Source: Dyadobacter sp. 3J3 (lineage in GTDB: Bacteria; Bacteroidota; Bacteroidia; Cytophagales; Spirosomataceae). Taken from it: DNA of 64,000 nt. The stretch spans positions 62,001-126,000 of the forward strand of contig NZ_VTOL01000013.1 of the NCBI RefSeq assembly GCF_009801115.1. Reading direction: 5' to 3'. The notes below the pieces were generated by a model. That model saw only the letters and a list, made by a program, of their open reading frames with translations, was not told the origin of the DNA and made no database searches. Below, piece by piece: positions 1 through 8,873 of this stretch (the first letter of the stretch is position 1; each line of letters starts with the position of its first letter). Both the position numbers and the translations under genes were made by a program.

Positions 1-1281
1 TATTTTCTAAGTCAAACGATCAAGGGAATTGAATCGCCTGTCAAGGCCATCACTATTGAAATCGTGGAATATTTTTTAACCGATGTTAAGACAACTCGTG
101 CCGGTTGCGGGAAAAATGATGGCACAATGACCGTCAGTGCCCGTGGTGGATCAGTTAGCTATCCTTTGCGATATCAGTTAGATGACGGCCCTTTACAACT
201 CTCTCCGGTTTTTACAAATCTTTCGGCAGGTACTTACAAGCTGGCAGTTTACGCCGCTAACTGTTGGGGTTCAATTGATATAACAGTGGATGGGCAGACA
301 TCACCGATAATTTCGGCTATTGATTCAAATTCACCTCATTGTGGTAGCACAGATGGATCACTGCGTATTGTCGCCTATGGCGGAACAGGCATTTTGAGCT
401 ATTCCCTAAATGGTATTGATTTCAAGGATGCTAGTTGGTTTGAAAATCTATCTGGTGGAGTTTACAAAGTTTCGGTTAGAGACGATAGCTTATGTACCGT
501 TTCGAAGCAGATCTCCCTGAAAAATAGCATAAAACTTCAACTAAATGCAGTTGGACTAATTCCTACCAGCTGTGGCAAACCCAATGGCCAGGTGACAGTC
601 AATGATGCAGAAGGAAATGGACAGCTGACTTATTCGCTCACAGGTCACTCTGATCAGCAGTTGCCTGTATTTGACAATTTGTATGCCGGTAATTATCAAG
701 TATCAGCAAAGGATGAGGATGGCTGCAGCGACACGCAGTTAATTGCAGTTGCTGACAGTGAAGGACCAATAATTACGCATATTGACAAGCATATGCCTAC
801 TTGTGATTTGTCGGATGGCGGCCTAACTATCTCTATCACTGGCAGGGGAAACCATTTTTACAGTATTGATGGTGAGCATTATCAGCAGGATTCGTCGTTT
901 GCCCGACTCTCGGCAGGAAATTACATTGTGACTGTAAAAGATGATGCGAACTGCACTACTGAAAAGAACATTAATCTTGACGAGCCCTGCGGTCAGCAGC
1001 TTTACTTACCTACTTCATTTACCCCTAACAATGACGGAATAAACGATAGCTGGACTATTTACTTTCCAGTTGCCAGTCTGGATATAAAGGAGCTGACAAT
1101 TTACAATCGGTGGGGTGAAGTTATTTTTAACAGCAAGCCAGGAAGTGTGCAAAGCGGAACGATTCTTTGGGACGGTAGTTATAAGGGAATTATTTTAAAT
1201 GGATTATTTACTTACCAAATAAGGGTACAGCTATCTTCTGGCCAAAGTTACCTTTACCACAGTACGATTATTATACTTTAA
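1..1281 (+). CDS. Repeat-rich T9SS type B (CHU_C) secreted surface protein, 5' end outside window
   Basis: The reading frame is open from base 1, so the gene starts outside the window; the internal GTG at 64 is not a credible start. Four repeats of about 77 residues carry a conserved cysteine at bases 106, 340, 571 and 802 and share a 'C-G-x2-D/N-G' opening and an 'F-x-N/R-L-x-A/G-G-x-Y' ending, as in SprB-type adhesin repeats of gliding Bacteroidota. The last ~95 residues (from about base 990) contain 'LPTSFTPNNDGINDSW' and 'IYNRWGEVIF', the hallmark of the gliding-motility-associated C-terminal domain used as a type IX secretion signal. The protein is therefore expected on or outside the outer membrane. 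Its ligand cannot be told from this fragment. The domain call is firm; an adhesin role is inferred. Confidence 0.9.
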   Translation, partial: YFLSQTIKGIESPVKAITIEIVEYFLTDVKTTRAGCGKNDGTMTVSARGGSVSYPLRYQLDDGPLQLSPVFTNLSAGTYKLAVYAANCWGSIDITVDGQTSPIISAIDSNSPHCGSTDGSLRIVAYGGTGILSYSLNGIDFKDASWFENLSGGVYKVSVRDDSLCTVSKQISLKNSIKLQLNAVGLIPTSCGKPNGQVTVNDAEGNGQLTYSLTGHSDQQLPVFDNLYAGNYQVSAKDEDGCSDTQLIAVADSEGPIITHIDKHMPTCDLSDGGLTISITGRGNHFYSIDGEHYQQDSSFARLSAGNYIVTVKDDANCTTEKNINLDEPCGQQLYLPTSFTPNNDGINDSWTIYFPVASLDIKELTIYNRWGEVIFNSKPGSVQSGTILWDGSYKGIILNGLFTYQIRVQLSSGQSYLYHSTIIIL

Positions 1282-1881
1282 GAGCTGATATTTGGTCTTA
1301 GCGACATTGTTTTTTTGAATCTTGCTGCATATTAGGCTGCGCAAAAAGTTAGCATACAAATAGCAAGATCTCAGCTAAAAGATCTGTCTCAAATAAAATC
1401 GATTTAAATTAGTATTAGAAAATACCTTCCGTGAGTCAGACAAGCACCCGTCAGACATCCATATTAAAATTATGTTAAATAAATTCCAGTTTAGGAGGTA
1501 AGTTAAATTATTAGTAATTGTTGTAATTTAATAAACTATAACAATTTGGATGGGTGTATAGTTAAAATACTAAATCGTGGCATAGCCAGTTTTATGTTTG
1601 AACTACCTCTGAAAAATAGGAAATGAAGGATACGCTGATTGATCGGTATTGGAAGAATCCAGATGCCTTGGTCATCCGATTATAAATCATTGACCTGATC
1701 TAGTTAATTTCAGCAGTGGCTGCCTTTCCTCAATTTCTGAATTTTGGTGATTATTAGCTTCGAATTCTCCACCCCCCGTGAACGCTACGGAGCAAACCGT
1801 ACTGAAAGGGCATAAGTATCATGTAGTCATGTTTGAGTAAAGGACTTTTGAGAATCAGGTATTGGTCATTTTGTTAAATCT
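1282..1881. other. 600-base stretch without a convincing gene
   Basis: The interval lies between the end of the adhesin gene (+) and the end of the IclR gene (-), so it is a convergent region where no promoter is needed. It is visibly AT-rich. The only open frames are very short, for example a 20-codon frame starting at 1623 and a 10-codon frame overlapping it. No clear terminator hairpin was found; AGATCT occurs twice at about 1366-1385. It may be plain spacer or the debris of a lost gene. Confidence 0.5.
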
Positions 1882-2619
1882 TTACGACAACTTCCTGGTA
1901 ATCAACTCCGCTGCCTCCCGCAAAGCTTGCACGATTTCCCTTTTACGGGATGCGGAAAAACGATATTCAGGAAGAAATATGCTAAGTCCGGCAACGACAA
2001 CTTTATTTTCGAAAATAGGAACCGCAAATCCTAGCAGGTGTGTATGTTTGAAATGGGTCATGGCAAGTCCCTCCTGTCTGATGTAATCCAAAGCGGACAG
2101 TAAGCCCTCTGGCGAACTTGCCTCCTCCCATGTAACCGTGTCGGGGAGGCCATTTTGTTGCAGGAATCGTTCTCGTTCTTTTTCAGGCAGATAGGCAAGC
2201 AATAATCTGCCACTTGCCGTTTCGTATACGCTGCGTTCTGAACGAATGCGCACCTGAATATCCTGATTGCTGTTTACAACGTGTAGTATGTAGCGTTTAT
2301 AGTGCCTTAGCGTACCCAGGATACAGGATTCATTTAATCTGGCTGTCAGATTTTCCATCTCGTCCTTTGCTGCATTGACAAGATTCTGTCCATAGGCAAC
2401 CTCATTGGTAAGCTGAAAAGCAGCAGGCCCGAGACGATATCCTTTCTTTTTTCCAATGTGCTCCAGATAGTTCTTTTCTGCGAGTGTCTTGATGATGTTG
2501 GCGGCCGTAGCCTGATTCAATTGAAGTTCATCAGAAATCTCGGTCAGTGAAATTGCCTGCCCGTTGCGCTGCGCGACGAGTTCCAGAATATCCAGTGCTT
2601 TTATGACGACTTGTACCAT
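1882..2619 (-). CDS. IclR-family transcriptional regulator (KdgR-like)
   Basis: This 245-residue protein has the standard IclR layout. An N-terminal winged helix-turn-helix covers residues ~3-65 ('LDILELVAQRNG', 'LTEISDELQLNQATAANI', 'YLEHIGKKKGYRLG'), and an effector-binding domain covers ~75-245 ('RSVYETASGRLLLAYL', 'AGLSIFLPEYRF'). It is divergent from the susC gene of PUL1 with 283 bases between them. IclR proteins such as KdgR sense 2-keto-3-deoxygluconate-type intermediates. Because the facing operon encodes lyases and a KduD-like dehydrogenase, a KdgR-like role for PUL1 is a reasonable inference; the ligand is not shown by the sequence. The ATG at 2619 is well placed in front of the HTH. 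Confidence 0.93.
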   Translation of the reverse strand: MVQVVIKALDILELVAQRNGQAISLTEISDELQLNQATAANIIKTLAEKNYLEHIGKKKGYRLGPAAFQLTNEVAYGQNLVNAAKDEMENLTARLNESCILGTLRHYKRYILHVVNSNQDIQVRIRSERSVYETASGRLLLAYLPEKERERFLQQNGLPDTVTWEEASSPEGLLSALDYIRQEGLAMTHFKHTHLLGFAVPIFENKVVVAGLSIFLPEYRFSASRKREIVQALREAAELITRKLS

Positions 2620-2671
2620 ACTTGATCAATGTGAGAGTAAATGTAAAAAAATATTGGAATTAAAAATTTAT

Positions 2672-2688
2672 TTCAAACCTGTTTTGAA
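2672..2688. promoter_or_regulatory. Candidate IclR operator: TTCAAA-N5-TTTGAA
   Basis: A perfect 6-base inverted repeat with a 5-base spacer (cctgt) lies 53 bases upstream of the IclR ATG and about 215 bases before the susC ATG. IclR-family dimers bind palindromes in such divergent regions, so it could serve autoregulation and control of PUL1. The match to a known KdgR site is only loose. Confidence 0.35.
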
Positions 2689-2902
2689 TTGAAGGAAAAA
2701 ATTAAATATATGGTTTTTTGAAGCACCAAATGATTTTCAATAACTATTCAGCTAGTTTTTATTGTATAATTCCAGGTTTATAAATCCATATTATTTTTAC
2801 CAGGAAATATTTTTATTGGATTTTTTGGTTGATAAATAAAAATATAATAATCTTGCAATGTGATAGTATAATTTATCATTGTTAAAGTATAACCTAGGAC
2901 TT

Positions 2903-5900
2903 ATGAAAATATTCATTACCAACCTGACAAAATACTGGCTCTGCACAGCTCTTATGTGCTGGACTGGTTTAGCTGTTGCGCAGGAAGTGACAGGCAAGAT
3001 TTCGGATGAACAGGGGCAGGCGCTGCCTGGGGTTAGCGTGGTAGTAAAAGGTACCCAAAAAGGTACATCGACTGACGTAGAAGGTATTTTCAAGGTAAAT
3101 GTTACGGAACCTAATGCCGTCCTTGTCTTCTCCTTTGTCGGCTATCTTTCTCAGGAGGTGGCGGTCAGCAACCGATCCAAAATTAACCTGACTCTGAAAG
3201 AGGATAATAAAGCGCTCGATGAGGTAGTAGTTGTGGGTTACGGTACGCAGCAGAAGAAAGACCTCACGGGTTCCATAGCATCTGCTGACCTTGTTGCGTT
3301 TAAGGAATCTCCAAACGTCAGCATTTTACAGTCACTAAAAGGTTCATTACCAGGTTTAACGATAAGCCAGACCAACCGGGCAGGGGATGAACCATCGATC
3401 AATATCAGAGGTACTTCCACACTGAATGGCAACACAGCTCCGCTTATTATCGTAGACGGAATAATTTTTAACGGACGACTTTCAGACATCAATCCCGCCG
3501 ATGTGGCCAGTGTGGACGTATTGAAAGACCCCAGCAGTAAAGCAGTTTATGGTTCACAGGCGGCAAACGGTGTGGTATTGGTAACGACCAAAACAGGCCG
3601 GTCAGCCACCAAACCATCGATTACATATTCAGGTAGTTATGCAGTTTCTTCGCCAACAGTCAATGCCAAATTGCTGCGCAGGGATGCGTTTCTAGAAAAG
3701 GTAAGAGATATTAACTACTTGAAAGCCTTCACCAAGGAATCAGGCTATACGGTCGCTGATCCAGCCTGGACTTTTGCAAATTCAGAGTTCCTGCCTCCAA
3801 ATCTGGCAGGATTCAATGCTGGCAATGATTATGACTGGTATGGAGAACTCACCCAAAACGCACTGATCAATAACCAAAACATCAGTATTTCCGGCGGTTC
3901 TGAGAAGACGAATTATTTTATGTCAGGCGGTTATACCAATGAAAAAGGGTTCATCAAAAATGACGATTATTCCAGGTACACCATGCGTATCAATCTGGAT
4001 ACGGAAGTTGCCAAATGGCTTACGCTGGGAGCAAACACTTCGGGATCTTTTACCAACTTCTTCAAAGATGCGCCTGATATGAATTCGATTGTGGGTACCA
4101 GCCCACTGGTAACGCCTAGGGACGCAAACGGAAATTACAATATCAATCCGATTGGAGATTTTAATACAAATCCATTTCTGGCCGCCGAAAACGACCGTTA
4201 TGAGGTACAAAGTCGCTTTGTAGGTAATTTCTATGGCATCTTTCGCATTCCGGGCGTGACAGGTTTTAGTTATCGATTGAATTTTGGACATAACCTGAAA
4301 TTCTTCAAAAACTATGCTTCCAGCATTTATGGTGCGGGCCAAACAGGGTCTGCTTCAAAGAATGATGCAACGCAATATGATCAAACGCTAGATAATATTT
4401 TTAATTACACCAAAAGCTTTGGTAAACACAATATCAATGCAACGGCAGTGTATGGCTACAATACCTCGAAATTCAACCGGACAATAGCCTCAGGCACAGG
4501 ATTTTCAGACTTGAATTTATCTTACAACAGTTTGCAGCAAGCCGGAATCCAGAAAATATCTTCGGAAGCCTGGGAAGAGGCTTTGCTCTACCAAATGGGA
4601 AGTATAGCCTACAATTACAACAGCCGGTACCTGGTCAAGGCAACGGTTCGCCGGGACGGTTTCAGCGGGTTTTCGAAGAAGAACAAAACGGGTATTTTCC
4701 CCTCCATCGGATTAGGCTGGGTCATTTCGGAAGAAAAATTCTTCAAAGTTCCGGGAATAGAATATCTCAAAATTAGAGGAAGTTACGGCGAAAACGGTAA
4801 TAAAGTAGGTCGTTACAGCTCGCTGGCCCGCGTGAGTGCCGATGATGCTTCGAAATATGTTTTTGGTGACGGGGGACTTACCTCTATTGGCAGGTCCGTA
4901 TCTTCTCTGGCCAATCAAGACCTTAAATGGGAGAGAACCCGGGGCATCAATATTGGGCTTGATTTTGCGATTTTGAACAACCGGATTGATGGAAATATCG
5001 AGTATTACACATCAAATACCAAGGATCTGCTTTGGCAAAAAACACTACCGCAGACCTCCGGGTTCTCCAATGTCTTCACCAATTTGGGGCAGATAAATAA
5101 TAGGGGGATAGAATTTATGTTGCACGGACAGCCGGTGAAAACCAAGGTAGTGACATGGGATTTAACTGTTAACTTTACCAGAAACCGCAATAAAGTTGTT
5201 ACGATTTTAGGCGAGGACAACAACGGTGATGGTGTAGAAGATGACCTCGTATCAAGTGGTCTGTTTATCGGAAAACCAATTGGAACCATTTACGACTTCA
5301 ATACGCAGGGCATTTACCAATTGGCCGATGAAAAGCTGGCGGGTTTCCAGGCAGGAACGTATAGGTTGGAAGACATAAATGGCGATCAAAAAATCACGGC
5401 GGCAGACGATAGAAAGATTTTAGGCAATACAGAGCCCGCATACCAGTTTGGTATTCAAAACACGGTATCCTACAAACACTTTACGCTTCGGGCCTTTATC
5501 AACTCCGTGCAAGGTGGTAAAAATAGCTATTTGAGTGCCAATTATCCTTATGGCTACAACGGTACGTCGGGCAATGCCACCAACTCAAACTGGTTTGATT
5601 TTACAGATTATTGGTCACCACGTAATCCGAACGGGAAATATCCAAACCCCTGGATAGCCTCGCCTGCTTTTGCCAGACAATACGTTCAAAGAAATTTTGT
5701 ACGGTTACAAGACATTTCTTTATCATATAGCCTCAGCGAGAAACTGGCCAGGAAAATCAGGGCAGCCAATGCCAAAATATTTGTGAGCGGGAAAAATCTT
5801 TTCACCTTCACCAAATGGGAGGGATGGGACCCGGAAACGAACACGACATTAACACCAGTGGACGGCTCGACGGTCAATACGGCTTTGGGCGTAACTTCCA

Positions 5901-5956
5901 TCAATGCTTTTCCCGTGCTGAAATCGTACTCTGTTGGCCTTGAAATCACCTTTTAA
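2903..5956 (+). CDS. SusC/RagA-family TonB-dependent outer-membrane transporter (PUL1)
   Basis: About 1017 residues from the ATG at 2903; a TTG 24 bases upstream gives a longer frame but the ATG directly precedes the signal peptide. After the signal peptide ('LCTALMCWTGLAVAQ') comes a carboxypeptidase-regulatory-like domain (~25-105, 'ALPGVSVVVKGTQKGTSTD', 'VLVFSFVGYLSQEV'), the TonB-box region 'ALDEVVVVGYGTQ', a plug domain ('LIIVDGIIFNG', 'VDVLKDPSSKAVYGSQAAN') and a beta-barrel ending in 'SYSVGLEITF'. It forms the outer-membrane glycan importer with the SusD lipoprotein encoded 13 bases downstream. There is no STN domain, so it is unlikely to signal to an anti-sigma factor, which fits control by the divergent IclR gene instead. 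Confidence 0.97.
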   Translation: MKIFITNLTKYWLCTALMCWTGLAVAQEVTGKISDEQGQALPGVSVVVKGTQKGTSTDVEGIFKVNVTEPNAVLVFSFVGYLSQEVAVSNRSKINLTLKEDNKALDEVVVVGYGTQQKKDLTGSIASADLVAFKESPNVSILQSLKGSLPGLTISQTNRAGDEPSINIRGTSTLNGNTAPLIIVDGIIFNGRLSDINPADVASVDVLKDPSSKAVYGSQAANGVVLVTTKTGRSATKPSITYSGSYAVSSPTVNAKLLRRDAFLEKVRDINYLKAFTKESGYTVADPAWTFANSEFLPPNLAGFNAGNDYDWYGELTQNALINNQNISISGGSEKTNYFMSGGYTNEKGFIKNDDYSRYTMRINLDTEVAKWLTLGANTSGSFTNFFKDAPDMNSIVGTSPLVTPRDANGNYNINPIGDFNTNPFLAAENDRYEVQSRFVGNFYGIFRIPGVTGFSYRLNFGHNLKFFKNYASSIYGAGQTGSASKNDATQYDQTLDNIFNYTKSFGKHNINATAVYGYNTSKFNRTIASGTGFSDLNLSYNSLQQAGIQKISSEAWEEALLYQMGSIAYNYNSRYLVKATVRRDGFSGFSKKNKTGIFPSIGLGWVISEEKFFKVPGIEYLKIRGSYGENGNKVGRYSSLARVSADDASKYVFGDGGLTSIGRSVSSLANQDLKWERTRGINIGLDFAILNNRIDGNIEYYTSNTKDLLWQKTLPQTSGFSNVFTNLGQINNRGIEFMLHGQPVKTKVVTWDLTVNFTRNRNKVVTILGEDNNGDGVEDDLVSSGLFIGKPIGTIYDFNTQGIYQLADEKLAGFQAGTYRLEDINGDQKITAADDRKILGNTEPAYQFGIQNTVSYKHFTLRAFINSVQGGKNSYLSANYPYGYNGTSGNATNSNWFDFTDYWSPRNPNGKYPNPWIASPAFARQYVQRNFVRLQDISLSYSLSEKLARKIRAANAKIFVSGKNLFTFTKWEGWDPETNTTLTPVDGSTVNTALGVTSINAFPVLKSYSVGLEITF

Positions 5957-5969
5957 TTTCCGATCTCTC

Positions 5970-7682
5970 ATGAAAAATATAATATCTAGACCATTCCTTT
6001 TTGCACTTGGTGTGCTGCTCTTCACAGCATGTAAAGAGGAGCCGTTTTTGCGGGAAGAACCTTTGGATTTTTACAGCCCCGAAAACTCTTTTATCAACGC
6101 AGGTAACTTTGACGCTGCTCTCACGGACTTATACGCCCGGGTTCGGGCAATTCAGAGCGTGGATGGCGGCGCATCCCTTTATTCAGAAGTTTTGGGGACG
6201 GACCTGGCCTTTAACGCACGTTTAGCACCCGACCGCTTGGGAAGTTACGCAGTGGCATTAACTCCCCAGGGCAATATTCCAAACCAGCACTGGATTCGTT
6301 GGTACAAAATTATCGCTAATGCCAACACCATTATTTCAAGATCCGCAACGGCAAGTCTTACGGATGTTCAGAAGACCGCATTCAGCAGCGAAGCCAAATT
6401 GTTCAGGGCCTATGCTTATTTCAAACTGGTTCACTTATTCGGGGATGTCCCTTTGATTATTGAAGAAATAAGCAACCCGAAAAGTGATTTTACCAGGGCA
6501 CCCAAAGAGGAAATTTTGAAACAAATCGTTGCCGATGCCACCGATGCAGCAACGAACCTGCCCAATGTAGATGTCGTAAAAGACGGAAAATTGAGCAAAG
6601 CAGTTGCCAATCATTTATTGGCAGAAACATACATTTCCCTGAAAGACTACGACAAAGCAATCGCGGCGGCAACCGAAGTAATCGAAAAATCGAATCTGAA
6701 ACTGATGAACGAACGTTTTGGCAGTTTGAGAAATAGTCCTGGTGATGTTTATTACGATTTATTCAGAGTTGGCAATCAAAACCGCAAGTCAGGTAATTTA
6801 GAGTCTATTTGGGTAATTCAGTACGAGCTGGATGTGATTGGTGGCGTATTGACTTCATCAGGGAGTGCTTTGAATAACTTGGAAAGATCCGCAAGCCCGG
6901 CTACATTTTCCATCGTTGATCCTGATGGAAAAGCGAGTCTGATTGACGGTTTGTCAGCTTCTACTTTAAATTCGGGTGGCAGAGGCGTTGGATTTGTTCA
7001 GCCCACTGATTACTGGACTTACGAGATTTGGGGATTAGACCCGAAAAATGATAACCGCAAATTGGATGCTTCGGTCACGGATATCAGAACATCACCATTT
7101 AATATTCCCAGGGATTTTATCTATACCAATCCACTCTCAACGAAGTTTTTTGGTAAAAGCTTGCTCGACTTTCCGGCACCTAACTGGAATAATGCCACAA
7201 GCAGATGGCGTTGGTTCCCATATCCATCTAAAATTACGACACCAGGGCAGCACCCCGTTGGAGTAGTACAAGACCAAACAAAACTGACCTTGAAAACTTC
7301 GGCCGGCGCTACGTTCAGGGATATGTATATGATCCGTCTCCCGGAAACAATCTTGCTGAGAGCAGAAGCCTATTTACTTAAAGGAAATTCCGCATCCGCA
7401 GCCGCCGACATAAACTTGGTACGTAACAGGGCGAAAGCCAAGCCTGTAACCGCTACGGAAGTTACGCTGGATTACATCCTGGATGAACGGGCCAGAGAGT
7501 TAATGTACGAAGAAGACCGCCGCATTACGCTTTCCCGGATGGGGAAATTGGTAGAGAGGGTAAAGAAATACAATGCACTAAGCGGCCCCACAATACAGAC
7601 GTTCCATGCTTTGTTTCCGATTCCATTCTCAGAAATACAGGCCAATAAGGATGCTAGACTGGAACAAAATCCTGGGTATTGA
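5970..7682 (+). CDS. SusD/RagB-family glycan-binding lipoprotein (PUL1)
   Basis: 570 residues from the ATG at 5970; an in-frame start at 5934 would overlap the susC stop and is rejected. The N-terminus 'FALGVLLFTAC' is a lipoprotein signal with cysteine at the lipobox, followed by charged residues as in surface-exported lipoproteins. The body shows the SusD tetratricopeptide-like fold signatures: 'AKLFRAYAYFKLVHLFGDVPLI' region near residues 135-155, 'LAETYISLKDYDKAI', 'LRAEAYLLKGNSASAAADIN' region and 'DERARELMYEEDRR'. The end 'FPIPFSEIQANKDARLEQNPGY' region is typical. It caps the SusC barrel and binds the polysaccharide at the cell surface. It is separated from susC by 13 bases, so the two are cotranscribed. 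Confidence 0.97.
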   Translation: MKNIISRPFLFALGVLLFTACKEEPFLREEPLDFYSPENSFINAGNFDAALTDLYARVRAIQSVDGGASLYSEVLGTDLAFNARLAPDRLGSYAVALTPQGNIPNQHWIRWYKIIANANTIISRSATASLTDVQKTAFSSEAKLFRAYAYFKLVHLFGDVPLIIEEISNPKSDFTRAPKEEILKQIVADATDAATNLPNVDVVKDGKLSKAVANHLLAETYISLKDYDKAIAAATEVIEKSNLKLMNERFGSLRNSPGDVYYDLFRVGNQNRKSGNLESIWVIQYELDVIGGVLTSSGSALNNLERSASPATFSIVDPDGKASLIDGLSASTLNSGGRGVGFVQPTDYWTYEIWGLDPKNDNRKLDASVTDIRTSPFNIPRDFIYTNPLSTKFFGKSLLDFPAPNWNNATSRWRWFPYPSKITTPGQHPVGVVQDQTKLTLKTSAGATFRDMYMIRLPETILLRAEAYLLKGNSASAAADINLVRNRAKAKPVTATEVTLDYILDERARELMYEEDRRITLSRMGKLVERVKKYNALSGPTIQTFHALFPIPFSEIQANKDARLEQNPGY

Positions 7683-7784
7683 CAGGGCTTTTTATGAGTT
7701 GTAGCTCTCTGGTTGAAAATAGAATGATGTGAAACGGGTAATAGGACACATGCGATTGTTTACAGAAAAACAAAATAAAAAAAC

Positions 7785-8843
7785 ATGAAGCAGATCACGC
7801 ATGTACTAGCCATTTGGGTCATTTTGATCGGATGCAGTGGCACCCCGGAGAGTCAGTTTGTTCCGCAGGTTGAGACGCCCGCAGCGGCCAACCGCACTCG
7901 GTCAGTTGTGTTTGATTATCTTAAAAAAGTGATTGAAAATAATCAGGTGATCATCGGTCAGCAATGCAGCGAGACTGCTAACATAGCCGCTGATTATGCC
8001 AAACATTTTAAAGGCATTTATGATCTTACAGAAAAATACCCTGCCTTATTAGGTCTGGAATATGGCTATTTTTCGAATGTCAACATCAGCCTGAACAACC
8101 AGTATGCGATAGAGCACTGGAAAAAAGGAGGATTGGTAACGATCAGCTGGCACGCGGATAATCCCTGGAAAGATGGCTATAATGTCCGTTGGAATTCTGA
8201 AACGAATAAAGATACCATCCAGGTTCGTCAATTACTGAAATCAGCGGTTGCATCCCCGGCCCGGACGAATTACCGGAATGAACTTGAAAAAGTGGGTGCT
8301 GCTTTGAAAGAACTGAAAAACGCCGGAGTGATCGTGCTCTGGCGACCCTTTCATGAAGTAAATGGCAACTGGTTCTGGTGGGGAATTAATAACAGCAAAA
8401 ATCCTACCAATCAAGCTGATTATCAAATGCTTTGGAGAGATATGCACGATACATTTACAAATGAATTCGGACTTGATAATCTGCTTTGGGTTTACTCGCC
8501 AAGTGCACCGGGTACCTGGGTTCCACCCGTCGATGTCATGTATCCGGGAGATGCCTACGTGGATTTGGTTGGTACGGATATATATTCAAAAACGCCCGAT
8601 TTTCAGGATTACGGTGCTCTAAAGAAGTTGAACAAAATAGTGGTCAACGGAGAAATTGGGCCGTCAAATGAAGGTTACGGCAAGTTTGATCAAATGGCTG
8701 TTTTGAATGCCTTTAAAGGCAAAGCGGCGTACTTTTTACAGTGGCACAGCTGGACAAATGCCAAAGTGGGAATTAAAGACAATCTCAATTTTAAGGAAAT
8801 GATGAACGATCCGGCGGCGATTACGCTGGATAAAATGAAATAA
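7785..8843 (+). CDS. GH26 beta-mannanase-like lipoprotein
   Basis: 352 residues with a lipoprotein signal ending 'VILIGCSG'. The GH26 active-site pattern is clear: 'LWRPFHEVNGNWFWWG' carries the general acid/base (Glu191) and 'IVVNGEIGPS' carries the nucleophile (Glu290). The substrate-binding 'SWHADNPW' region also fits the family. GH26 enzymes mostly cut beta-1,4-mannan, some beta-1,3-xylan or mixed glucans, so the substrate is likely a mannose-containing backbone but is not proven. It lies 102 bases after susD and 30 bases before the next gene. As a lipoprotein next to SusCD, it may act at the surface or in the periplasm. Confidence 0.93.
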   Translation: MKQITHVLAIWVILIGCSGTPESQFVPQVETPAAANRTRSVVFDYLKKVIENNQVIIGQQCSETANIAADYAKHFKGIYDLTEKYPALLGLEYGYFSNVNISLNNQYAIEHWKKGGLVTISWHADNPWKDGYNVRWNSETNKDTIQVRQLLKSAVASPARTNYRNELEKVGAALKELKNAGVIVLWRPFHEVNGNWFWWGINNSKNPTNQADYQMLWRDMHDTFTNEFGLDNLLWVYSPSAPGTWVPPVDVMYPGDAYVDLVGTDIYSKTPDFQDYGALKKLNKIVVNGEIGPSNEGYGKFDQMAVLNAFKGKAAYFLQWHSWTNAKVGIKDNLNFKEMMNDPAAITLDKMK

Positions 8844-8873
8844 GAAATCAATACTATAAATACTTTCAGTGCT

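Noticed and set aside
1366..1385. AGATCT repeated around TCAGCTAAA as a possible terminator
   Set aside because: The pairing is short and no T-run follows; palindromic six-mers in AT-rich DNA are common.
1623..1685. 20-codon frame starting ATG AAG GAT
   Set aside because: It is too short and has no relatives that I recognise; it may be part of decayed DNA but cannot be called a gene.
2879..2902. Longer start (TTG at 2879) for the PUL1 SusC
   Set aside because: It adds eight residues before a normal signal peptide; the ATG at 2903 fits better.
2797..3093. 98-residue minus-strand frame over the susC start
   Set aside because: It overlaps the susC signal peptide region and the IclR-susC promoter gap, with no recognisable motif; a shadow frame.
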